Source: Amycolatopsis nivea (lineage in GTDB: Bacteria; Actinomycetota; Actinomycetes; Mycobacteriales; Pseudonocardiaceae). Taken from it: a DNA stretch of 64,000 bases. The translations under genes were made by a program, and so were the position numbers. The notes under the pieces are model-generated. The model ran no database searches, was not told the origin of the DNA, and was given only the letters and a program-made list of their open reading frames with translations. Positions 57,043 through 64,000 of the stretch are shown here, piece after piece (within the stretch, counting starts at the first letter, position 1; each line of letters opens with the position of its first letter). The stretch spans positions 62,001 through 126,000 of the forward strand of contig NZ_SDLT01000011.1 in NCBI RefSeq assembly GCF_004522235.1. Direction: 5' to 3'.

Positions 57043-57984
57043 TCACGCGAACCCTTCCAGTTCCGCGATGCGGCGGAACACCTCGCGGGTGTCCACGCGC
57101 TCCATCTCCGGGTCGAGTTCGTAGTACACCGCGAGCACGTTCTGCGCGAGGCGGCCGTGTTCGTCGAGGTCGGCGAACCGGCCGAGCGAGATGTCCCGCA
57201 TCGCCTCCTCCGCCGTCATCCCCCGGCGGTGACGGTCGGCGGCCTCGGCTCGCACCCACTCCAGGTAGTCGCGGACCGAACGGATGCCGTCGGCGTCGGT
57301 GACCGGGCCGTGGCCGGGGACGACGAACTCGGCGTCCATCGCGAGCATCGCGTCGCAGGCGGCGATCCAGTTCGTCACCGGTCCCGCCCAGGTGATCGGG
57401 GTGCCGCCGATGAACAACAGGTCACCCGCGTACAGCACACCCTCGTCGGGGACCAGCACGACGCTGTCGCCCTCGGTGTGCGCCGGTCCAAGACAGCGGA
57501 TTTCCACGGTGACGCCGCCGATGTCGAGCTTCAACTGCCCGGCGAACGTCCGGGTCGCCGGGGTCGCGGTGATGGAGTCGAAGTCGAACGGATGGAGGAT
57601 GTGCTGGGCGAAGCGACCCAGCGGGCCCTCCTGATTCACCAGGCCACGCATGAGGTCGGGGCCGTTGGTGCGCATCTCTTCCGCGGTGGCTTCGGACGCG
57701 ATGATGGACGCGTCGGCGACCAGCTCGTTGCCGAACCAGTGGTCTCCGTTCGCGTGCGTGTTCACGACTGTCTTGATTGGACTGTCTACTGTGGTGTCTT
57801 GAAGCCCGTCGAGCATTTCCCGGGTCATCGGCACGTCGAAGAGCGTGTCGACGAGGAGAGATTCTTCTTTCCCGGCGATCAGCCCGGCGTTGCTCCAGCC
57901 CCAGGTGCCGTCCGGGACCAGCCAGGCCGAGCAGTGTTCGGTGAGCCGGTGATGTCCTTTGGTGTAGGGAATGTCTTTGCGCAT
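57043..57984 (-). CDS. MBL-fold metallo-hydrolase
   Basis: A 313-residue enzyme from ATG 57984 after AGGAGG. The first metal motif is NTHANGDHWFG (His at about 79, 81? of the HxHxDH set, here HANGDH), followed by GPAHTEGDSVVLVPD, VLYAGDLLF and FVVPGHGPVTD with the remaining His and Asp ligands. The first His of HxHxDH is replaced in the form THxNGDH, as in several quinohaem/lactone-type MBL proteins. It is 10 bases downstream of the FAH gene and probably in the same operon. Confidence 0.92.
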   Translation of the reverse strand: MRKDIPYTKGHHRLTEHCSAWLVPDGTWGWSNAGLIAGKEESLLVDTLFDVPMTREMLDGLQDTTVDSPIKTVVNTHANGDHWFGNELVADASIIASEATAEEMRTNGPDLMRGLVNQEGPLGRFAQHILHPFDFDSITATPATRTFAGQLKLDIGGVTVEIRCLGPAHTEGDSVVLVPDEGVLYAGDLLFIGGTPITWAGPVTNWIAACDAMLAMDAEFVVPGHGPVTDADGIRSVRDYLEWVRAEAADRHRRGMTAEEAMRDISLGRFADLDEHGRLAQNVLAVYYELDPEMERVDTREVFRRIAELEGFA

Positions 57985-57994
57985 TGCCTGCCTC

Positions 57995-58987
57995 CTAGTG
58001 GACGTGCACTTCAGGTGCGCCTTGATACGAAGCCAGCCCCGCACCGTCCGGCGCGGTCTGCCGTTGCCCCACCGGGTTTCGCAGCACCCCGACGCCGGCC
58101 GCGGCGAGTTCCACCACGTCGCCCGGCTGGATCCAACGGTCCAGCTCCAGCCCGCACCCGCCGCCGACGGTGCCGAGTCCGAAGAACTCGCCTGGATAAA
58201 CGTCTTCGTCTAGCGATGCCCACGCGAGCACCTCCGCGAACGAGAACTGTCGGTCCTTTGTAGACCCTGACGCCCAGACTTCACCGTTCACCGTGGCCGT
58301 CATCTGCACCGCCCATTCGTCGACCTCGTCCATGGTCAGCACACACGGACCCATCGCGGTGCAGAAGTGTTTCCCTTTGGACGGACCGATGGTCATGCTC
58401 ATCTCGAACATCTGGATGTCGCGGGCACTGACGTCGTTGAAGATCGTGACGGCGGCGATGCGTCCGGCCGCTTCGGCTGGCGTGAGGTTCTTTCCGCCGC
58501 CGGACGTGAAGAAGCCCAGTTCAAGCTCGAAGTCGAGCTGCGCGGTGTAGGACGGCCACAGCAACGGTTCGTCCGGCCCGATCACTGTTTCGACGTTGCA
58601 CTGGTAGCAGATCGGCATCGCAGCGAAGGCGGGCGGAACGGCGAGTCCAGAGCCCTTGGCGTGCTGGGTGTAGGTCAGATAGTCGCGAATCCGGCGCGGC
58701 CTCGGCACCGGCGCGAGCAGGCGAACGTCTGCTTGCGGAAGCACTGCCGGACGGCCTTCGTCGACCAGGACGTCGCCCTTTTCGGCCGCGGCGTCCGCCA
58801 GCTGAAGCGCCTGCTCCGCCCTAGCCCGCGCCTCGGCCCCGCCTTCGAAGAAGGCGACCATCTCCGTCGGGACTTCGGTTTCCCCTGCTCTCGACGCTCG
58901 CAAGACCCGCGCCGGATCCACCACAGCGTCGCCGTGCAGTACCCCGAGCCGGACCGCGCCCGCGGATTCATAGGTGACCAGACGCAC
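57995..58987 (-). CDS. Fumarylacetoacetate hydrolase-family protein
   Basis: A 330-residue enzyme from GTG 58987, 5 bases after AAGGAGG. The N-terminal domain is the small FAH_N type, then the catalytic domain has DYLTYTQHAKG, DFELELGFFTSGGG (metal Glu residues) and FNDVSARDIQMFEMSM, with GTVGGGCGLELDRWI near the end. It is a full-length FAH relative that could hydrolyse an acylpyruvate. It is divergent from the TetR gene at 59112 across two palindromes. Confidence 0.92.
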   Translation of the reverse strand: MRLVTYESAGAVRLGVLHGDAVVDPARVLRASRAGETEVPTEMVAFFEGGAEARARAEQALQLADAAAEKGDVLVDEGRPAVLPQADVRLLAPVPRPRRIRDYLTYTQHAKGSGLAVPPAFAAMPICYQCNVETVIGPDEPLLWPSYTAQLDFELELGFFTSGGGKNLTPAEAAGRIAAVTIFNDVSARDIQMFEMSMTIGPSKGKHFCTAMGPCVLTMDEVDEWAVQMTATVNGEVWASGSTKDRQFSFAEVLAWASLDEDVYPGEFFGLGTVGGGCGLELDRWIQPGDVVELAAAGVGVLRNPVGQRQTAPDGAGLASYQGAPEVHVH

Positions 58988-58997
58988 CGCCGCCTCC

Positions 58998-59031
58998 TTG
59001 AACTGGAGTTCAATTTTGGACTTGCGTCCAA
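58998..59031. promoter_or_regulatory. Two adjacent palindromes between FAH and TetR genes
   Basis: TTGAACT-GG-AGTTCAA at 58998-59013 and TTGGAC-TTGC-GTCCAA at 59016-59031 are perfect inverted repeats with similar TTGxAC half-sites, two bases apart. The first overlaps the FAH ribosome-binding region. They are probably two binding sites for the TetR protein. Confidence 0.7.
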
Positions 59032-59111
59032 TAAAGCTAGGCCGCGGCGGAGGCACCGTCAAGGGCGCCGTTCAGCGGGCGCCGCGAAGAAATGATGGTT
59101 GACTGCGAGGC

Positions 59112-59711
59112 ATGACGGCAGAGGCGACGACCGACCGGCGGACCAGGCAGCGGCACGAACGCCGGGACCGGCTGTTCCAGGCGGCCGTGGAGCTGTTCGT
59201 GGAACGCGGCTACGAGAACACCACGATGGAGGACATCGCCGAACGCGCCGACACCGCGCGCGCCACCGTGTTCAACCACTTCCAGCGCAAGACGGCGTTC
59301 CTCGACGAGTGGAGCCTGCGCCGCCGCGAACGCGCGATGACCGCGGTGTGCGCCGAGAACCTCGAGGACCGGCCGCTGCGCGAGGTGCTCAGCCGATACC
59401 TGATCGAACTGGCGCGCAACAGCCTCGACTCCCGCGCGGAAACCGTCGCCTGCATGGGCGCGGCGATCCACTCCACCAACGTGTTCGGCAATCCGGAACT
59501 GGCGCGCGAGTTCGCCGCGTTCGTCGCGCGGGCGCAGGAGACCGGGGAGATCCGCGCGGACGTCGATCCGGCGCAGGCGGGTTTGCTGCTCGCCACCGGG
59601 TATTTCGGGACGCTCAGCTCATGGATCGAGAGCGAGGCCGCGCCGTTCGATCTGCAGGAGCATTTGCTGAACCTGGTGGAGATGATCCTGCGCGGGATCG
59701 CGGCGAGCTAG
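59112..59711 (+). CDS. TetR-family transcriptional regulator
   Basis: A 199-residue repressor with HTH TMEDIAERADTARATVFNHF (about 38-57) and a typical helical ligand domain (GLLLATGYFGTLSSWIE). It is divergent from the FAH/MBL operon and has a double palindrome in front, so it probably represses it. Its end overlaps the beta-propeller gene by 4 bases on the other strand. Confidence 0.93.
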   Translation: MTAEATTDRRTRQRHERRDRLFQAAVELFVERGYENTTMEDIAERADTARATVFNHFQRKTAFLDEWSLRRRERAMTAVCAENLEDRPLREVLSRYLIELARNSLDSRAETVACMGAAIHSTNVFGNPELAREFAAFVARAQETGEIRADVDPAQAGLLLATGYFGTLSSWIESEAAPFDLQEHLLNLVEMILRGIAAS

Positions 59712-60589
59712 CCGCGCACGACCCCGGCGATACCGGACAGCAGCTCGCCCATGTCCACCACTACCCGCGATTCGCCGCCGTTCAACGGCACCTCGGTGAT
59801 CCGCCCGCCGAGATCGGAGACGTAGGCGACCTCGTCGTCCACCGCCAGGCCGATCGCCTCAGTGAAGCCGCTCGCCAGGATCTCCGGCTCCGCACCCTTC
59901 TCCCCTGGGCCGGGAATCGGCGCGCGGTTCAGCGTGTTGCCTTTCGGGGCCGCACCACGGTCGGTCCAATACAGGTACCCGCCATGGATCTCCAGGTCGA
60001 TCGGTTCCGGCAGGTGATCCCACAGGGTCTCCACATCGGACCGGTCGCGCGCGGTCTCGCCCGCAGGGATCTCCAGTCCAGCACGGAAAATCCGGCCGAC
60101 GCCGCCCTTCGCCGGACCCTTCTGCGTCCAGTAGAGATGCGTGGCGTCCACAGTCACGCCGACGCATTCCTGCATGCCGCTGTCGTCCGGCTCGTTCACG
60201 ATCAGGTCCGTGAGGCCCGTGCCGTCTGGACGCACCCGGGTGATCCGGTAGCCCTCCCGGTCGCCCCAATACAGGGAACCGTTGTACGCCAACTGTTTCC
60301 CGGTAGTCAGAGTTCCATTCGGGACAACGTCGCGGGCACCGGTGCCGTCGAAGGAAACCGCGTGCAGGCCGCCATTGCGTGCCGAATAGTCGAGACCCGC
60401 TTCGCCCGGCACCGACGGGTCACGCGAAGGCATGCCCATGGTGGTCCAGTAAACAGTGCCATCGGCGAGGACAACGCCATCCGGCGAGACACCAGCGTCT
60501 TTGTACAGCGGGGTAACCTGCCCGTCGGGGAGTCCGACGCGGTAAATCGTCCCGGTGCGAATGCCCAGCACCACTAGCTCGCTGAACAT
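59708..60589 (-). CDS. Beta-propeller protein (SMP-30/YWTD-like repeats)
   Basis: A 293-residue protein with five to six repeats of the type GxLYWxD: GTVYWTTMG, GSLYWGDREG, THLYWTQKG, GYLYWTDRG and EVAYVSDLGG. Each is followed by an I-x-R-x-xxDG-like turn. This is the blade pattern of YWTD or SMP-30 propellers. It has no signal peptide, so it is probably cytoplasmic. It ends one base from the CoA-transferase stop and lies last in that operon. A lactonase role is possible but the metal residues are not clear. Confidence 0.8.
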   Translation of the reverse strand: MFSELVVLGIRTGTIYRVGLPDGQVTPLYKDAGVSPDGVVLADGTVYWTTMGMPSRDPSVPGEAGLDYSARNGGLHAVSFDGTGARDVVPNGTLTTGKQLAYNGSLYWGDREGYRITRVRPDGTGLTDLIVNEPDDSGMQECVGVTVDATHLYWTQKGPAKGGVGRIFRAGLEIPAGETARDRSDVETLWDHLPEPIDLEIHGGYLYWTDRGAAPKGNTLNRAPIPGPGEKGAEPEILASGFTEAIGLAVDDEVAYVSDLGGRITEVPLNGGESRVVVDMGELLSGIAGVVRG

Positions 60590-60590
60590 T

Positions 60591-62072
60591 TCACCTCCAC
60601 TCTGGACGGTGCGACCCCATGGGGATCAGCGGATTCGTGTAGTAGCCCGGAGTCTCGGACATCCGGATCTGTTCGGTGACGCCGCGGTAGCGGCCCAGCG
60701 GGGTGTCCGCGGTGAACGTCTCGGGGTCGAAGTATTCGTGCCCGGGCGCGACATCGGCGACCTCCGCGGCGTAGCCCTTGTCGAAGATTCCCAGGCTCAG
60801 CAACCACAAGGCGACGCGCGTGAGCGAAACCTGCACTCGGTAGGAACCGCCCCATTCGGCGCGGAGCATGAGTGCGCGCAGGATTCCCAGTTGCAGGAAC
60901 CAGGAAGTGATGTAGTCGTTCACCACCGGCACTGCGGGCAGTGACGGGACCCCGCCCTCGCCTTCCAGCAGCATGACGCCGGACAGGCAGCCAGCCGTCT
61001 GGTCGAAGCCGACTCGTCCGGACCACGGGCCGGTGCCGCCGTTGAGCGTCACTTCGGCGTGAATGATTCCGGGACGAATCTCAGCGGCGGTTTCTGCGTC
61101 GAGACCGTGCCGCGCAAGGTATCCGGGGCGACGGTTGGCGTAGAAGATGTCGGCACCGGTGAGCAACCAGTGCATCCGCTCCTGGTCGGCGGGGCGACGG
61201 AAGTCGAGCCGGGTGGAGCGAACGCCCACATTGGACGTCGCGTACAGCACCGGCAGTTCGTACTCGCCTGGATCCCAGACGTTCAGCACATCCGCGCCGT
61301 GCAACGCCAGCGCCCGGCCGCAGCCAGCGCCCGCGATGATGTGCGCTCGACCGAGAGCACGGATTCCTTCGAGCGGCGTGGAAGGGTTGGGGTGCAACGG
61401 TTCCGGCGCGCTGTCGCCGATCCGCTCGACAATCACCGGCGGCATCGTCGACAGCACCGACTGGTACTGCTCGGTCGCCATCAGCTCTTCGGTCGTGCGC
61501 ACCACCGGCATGATGACACCCGCGGCTTCGGCGGCGTCCTCCAGCTCGAACGAGTTCCACTGCGCGATCGCTTGCTGCACCACGGCATCCCGCTCGGGAA
61601 CGCCCAGCAGCGCGGCAGCGTCGTTGCGCAGCTTGGGATACGGGCTGATCGGGTGGACCCAGCGGCCGTCCGCGGTAGAGTAAAACCGATCGGTGCCGAA
61701 GGCGGGATCGACGCGCGCCGGGTCGCCCTGCGGGTAACCGTCGAGCAGTTCCCATTTCTTGTCGTAGAACGGGCACAGCCGGTGCGGCGCGGTCCGCAGG
61801 TCCATCGAAATGTCCTGCCCGCGTCCGCCGCGCAGCTGCCAGATCTTCGCCACCGCAACGGATTTCGCCGCCAGCGCGATCGACGTCGCCCCGGCCAGCC
61901 GCAGCGCGCCCGGCAGTACCGGGTCGGCTCCGGTGAACTCGATCCGGCCGCCTGCGTCGGATTCCTGCAGGCCGACCGAGCCGAGGAGATCGGCGAGCGG
62001 CTGGTGCAGATCGTATTCGTCGGTGGCGGCCGGTTTGGCGAGCGCGGCCTCGAGTTGCTCGGTGAGGCTCAT
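60591..62072 (-). CDS. Class III CoA-transferase with permuted order of segments
   Basis: A 493-residue CaiB/BaiF-family protein from ATG 62072 in a 4-base ATGA overlap with the dehydrogenase gene. Unlike the usual order, the first 230 residues hold the late CaiB part (AKIWQLRGGRGQDISMDL, DRFYSTADGRWVHP, AAGVIMPVVRTTEEL) and the rest holds the early part (STPLEGIRALGRAHIIAGAG, ALHGADVLNVWDPGEYELP, LTGADIFYANRRPGYLARHG, GGTGPWSGRVGFDQTAGCLS). The family moves CoA between carboxylic acids. It probably activates the substrate of the acyl-CoA dehydrogenase next to it. Confidence 0.85.
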   Translation of the reverse strand: MSLTEQLEAALAKPAATDEYDLHQPLADLLGSVGLQESDAGGRIEFTGADPVLPGALRLAGATSIALAAKSVAVAKIWQLRGGRGQDISMDLRTAPHRLCPFYDKKWELLDGYPQGDPARVDPAFGTDRFYSTADGRWVHPISPYPKLRNDAAALLGVPERDAVVQQAIAQWNSFELEDAAEAAGVIMPVVRTTEELMATEQYQSVLSTMPPVIVERIGDSAPEPLHPNPSTPLEGIRALGRAHIIAGAGCGRALALHGADVLNVWDPGEYELPVLYATSNVGVRSTRLDFRRPADQERMHWLLTGADIFYANRRPGYLARHGLDAETAAEIRPGIIHAEVTLNGGTGPWSGRVGFDQTAGCLSGVMLLEGEGGVPSLPAVPVVNDYITSWFLQLGILRALMLRAEWGGSYRVQVSLTRVALWLLSLGIFDKGYAAEVADVAPGHEYFDPETFTADTPLGRYRGVTEQIRMSETPGYYTNPLIPMGSHRPEWR

Positions 62073-62926
62073 GCCTTCTCCAGCGCGTCCACCACCGCGC
62101 GAGTACGGCTGTCGCGCGCTTCGACCCGCTCGGCGTAGGTGTCCGCGGTCCCGTAGGTCTGCTCGACCTCGTCGATCACCGCGTCGAGGTGTTCCCGGTC
62201 CGGACGGCCGATCTCGAACTTCATCTGCGAGCCGACGTGACTCACCAGGTGCCGGATCCCGTCCGGCCCGCCCCCGAGGTGCATGCTTTCGAACGGCCCG
62301 ATGGTCGCCCACCGCGGCCCGAGCGAAGCCTTGACCAGCTCGTCCAGGTCCGCCGCGGACACGACGCCCTGCTGCACGAGGTACATCGCCTGGTCGTTGA
62401 AGACCTTCTGCAGCCGGTTCCCGACGAAGCCGGGCACTTCCTTCTTCAGCGTGATCGGCTTCTTGCCCAGCCCGCGGTAGACCTCGACGGCCTTCGCCAC
62501 GGTCTCCTCGGCGGTCGAAACCCCGGGCACCACCTCGACCAGCGGCATCAGTTCGGGCGGGTTGAACGGATGCCCGATGACGATCCGCGAGGCCGCCGCG
62601 TTGCCCTCGGCGATCACCGAGGGCAACAGCGACGACGAGGAGGACGCCAGTACTACGTCGTCGCGCGTGGCGGCGGCGAGCGTCGCGAACATTTCCCGCT
62701 TCAGCTCGATCCGCTCCGGGCCCGACTCCTGGACGAAGTCGGCTCCGGCAGCGGCTTCCGCGAGGTCCGCGACTGCCGTGGCGGGCAGCCCGGCGAGGTC
62801 GCGAGAGACGATTTCCCGCAGGTCCGGGCGTGGATCGGTGACTCGCACCGTCCAGCCCGCCTCGGCGAACAGCCGAGCCCACGACACTCCGATGACCCCA
62901 GCGCCGACGATCGCGACGACCGGCAT
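62069..62926 (-). CDS. 3-hydroxyacyl-CoA dehydrogenase-family enzyme
   Basis: A 285-residue NAD-dependent dehydrogenase. Rossmann motif VAIVGAGVIGVSWARLF at residues 4-20, then the central SSSSSLLPSVIAEG and HPFNPPELMPLVEVVPG blocks and EVPGFVGNRLQKVFN, typical of 3-hydroxyacyl-CoA and L-carnitine dehydrogenases. The single C-terminal domain fits the short carnitine-dehydrogenase or lambda-crystallin type. It is between acyl-CoA dehydrogenase and CoA-transferase genes in one operon. Confidence 0.92.
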   Translation of the reverse strand: MPVVAIVGAGVIGVSWARLFAEAGWTVRVTDPRPDLREIVSRDLAGLPATAVADLAEAAAGADFVQESGPERIELKREMFATLAAATRDDVVLASSSSSLLPSVIAEGNAAASRIVIGHPFNPPELMPLVEVVPGVSTAEETVAKAVEVYRGLGKKPITLKKEVPGFVGNRLQKVFNDQAMYLVQQGVVSAADLDELVKASLGPRWATIGPFESMHLGGGPDGIRHLVSHVGSQMKFEIGRPDREHLDAVIDEVEQTYGTADTYAERVEARDSRTRAVVDALEKA

Positions 62927-62940
62927 GGCGCGCTCCTTTC

Positions 62941-64000
62941 TCAGGCGGTGACCGCGTCCGCGTTGTTGAGCAGCGCGCTCGGCGGCGTCAGCAACGCGTC
63001 CGACGCTAGCGCGCGGCGACGGGCCGCGCTCACTCCGCCGTAACTCTCCGTGATGGCGATGAGGCGCGCCGCGTGGTGCGCGACCTCTGATTCGTAAGTC
63101 ATTCCGATACCGCCGTGCAGCTGGACGATCTCCTCGGCGGTCGCGGTCGCCGCGTCGCACACGAACACGAACGCGTCGTCGGCCGTGGCGTCGAGGTCCA
63201 CTGTGGACGCGCCGTTGTCGTACGCCTCGACCGTCGCGGTGGCCCACAGCGCCAGCGAACGCGCCAGCTCGACCTTCGCGTACAGGTCAGCGGCACGGTG
63301 CACGAGCGCCTGGAACGCCGCCAGCGGAACGCCGAACTGCTTGCGGGTCTTGAGGTACTCGACGGTCATCGCGAGCCCGGTCTCCATGAGACCGATCGCC
63401 TCGCCGGTCACCGCGACCCGCGCCCGCGAGAACGCGCGACGCAACCCGGCGGGCGCGTCGGAGTCCGAGGTGCCGAGCAGAACCGCCGGCGTACCAGCGA
63501 ATTCGACCTGCGACGTGTGTCCCCAGTCCGCGGCCCGGCCGTCGACGCGAGTGATGCCTTCGGCAGTCGCTTCGACCAGGTACACCCCGGTGCGGCCGTT
63601 CTCGTCGACCGCGGTGACCAGGAACTTGTCGGCCTGGTCGGCGTTGCGCACCGGCGACTTCACGCCGGTCAGCGCGGAACCGGCCGCCGACACCGACGGC
63701 GCGACGCCCCACGGACGTCCCGGCTCGGCGTGCGCGACCGCGATCGTGGTGCCACCGCTGGCGAGCAGCGGAAGCAGCTCCTTGACCTGGTCGTCGGTGC
63801 CCAGCTCGGCGACGATCCACGACGGCAGGAACACGCCGTCGAGCAGCGGTTCGGCCGCCGCGTGCTTGCCCATCGCTTCCAGCGTCGCGTAGACCTCGAC
63901 CGGGCCCGCGCCCGCGCCGTCGTGGTCCGCCGAGATCGGGAGACCGGCGAGACCCAGCTCGCCGAGGGTGCTCCAGACCTGGTCGTTCCAGCCGAGTTCG
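62941..64000 (-). CDS. Acyl-CoA dehydrogenase, N-terminal part outside the window
   Basis: The frame is open to the right edge and gives the last 352 residues. It reads ELGWNDQVWSTLGELGLAG at the edge, then SADHDGAGAGPVEVYATLEA, the FAD-binding region, TRKQFGVPLAAFQALVHRAA and IVQLHGGIGMTYESEVAH with the conserved C-terminal FAD-contact segment. The active-site Glu is not where MCAD has it; the position reads differently, as in many actinobacterial relatives. It is the first visible gene of the operon continuing to 59708. Confidence 0.88.
   Translation of the reverse strand, partial: ELGWNDQVWSTLGELGLAGLPISADHDGAGAGPVEVYATLEAMGKHAAAEPLLDGVFLPSWIVAELGTDDQVKELLPLLASGGTTIAVAHAEPGRPWGVAPSVSAAGSALTGVKSPVRNADQADKFLVTAVDENGRTGVYLVEATAEGITRVDGRAADWGHTSQVEFAGTPAVLLGTSDSDAPAGLRRAFSRARVAVTGEAIGLMETGLAMTVEYLKTRKQFGVPLAAFQALVHRAADLYAKVELARSLALWATATVEAYDNGASTVDLDATADDAFVFVCDAATATAEEIVQLHGGIGMTYESEVAHHAARLIAITESYGGVSAARRRALASDALLTPPSALLNNADAVTA

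Noticed and set aside
1..64000. CRISPR arrays, rRNA genes, further tRNA genes and a replication origin
   Set aside because: I saw no regularly spaced repeats, no rRNA-like conserved segments, no second cloverleaf and no DnaA-box cluster. The only other tRNA-like sequence is the 37-base att copy, which lacks the 5' half.

Overview
The window is chromosomal DNA from a high-GC actinomycete. Very high G+C, many GTG starts, 1-8 base gene overlaps, leaderless-looking promoters, a mycobacterial-type MprAB/PepD set, FtsW/LCP wall genes and many TetR-MFS pairs fit a Pseudonocardiales such as Amycolatopsis. The genus is an inference from gene content, not from a marker gene.

Layout. 1-7305: the end of a metallo-hydrolase gene, a minus-strand operon (membrane protein, response regulator, histidine kinase) and a tightly coupled plus-strand operon (GT2 glycosyltransferase, DUF2064 transferase, methyltransferase, membrane molybdoprotein, membrane protein). 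7306-13426: an envelope-stress set, a PepD/HtrA-like protease and an MprAB-like two-component system that share a 6-5-6 direct-repeat motif in their promoters, with galT and a DeoR regulator between them. 13520-18017: a TRIC channel and orphan LuxR-type regulator, an MFS exporter behind a leader peptide and attenuator-like RNA, and a TetR/esterase pair. 18132-29152: a catabolic region (FCD regulator, FAH-type hydrolase, extradiol-type VOC protein, amidohydrolase/decarboxylase, aromatic acid transporter, flavin monooxygenase, SMP-30 lactonase, acetoacetate-CoA ligase, carboxylesterase, TetR) that looks like an aromatic acid meta-cleavage route ending in acetoacetyl-CoA.

30046-37946: an integrated element. 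A 37-base copy of the 3' part of tRNA-Arg(CCT) at 30046 and the intact tRNA at 37912-37984 bracket an integrase remnant, a broken endolysin, a holin-like gene, a four-gene module (helical ESX-like protein, alpha/beta hydrolase, two lipoproteins), an HTH gene, an IS3 remnant and gene fragments. Stop codons and frameshifts are concentrated here, so the element is decaying. The helical protein/lipase/lipoprotein module resembles the organisation of type VII secreted lipase toxins with lipoprotein immunity proteins and is the best candidate for an undescribed system.

38001-64000: regulators and transporters (TetR/ABC ATPase, double Lrp/MFS), an NmrA-like reductase, a PPOX protein, LCP and FtsW wall genes, an ATPase and ECF sigma factor, an O-methyltransferase, several TetR genes with clear palindromic operators, a P450 and ABM monooxygenase flanking a repeated CTAGC-N3-GCTAG operator, and an acyl-CoA catabolic set (acyl-CoA dehydrogenase, hydroxyacyl-CoA dehydrogenase, a CoA-transferase with permuted segment order, beta-propeller protein, FAH hydrolase, metallo-hydrolase).
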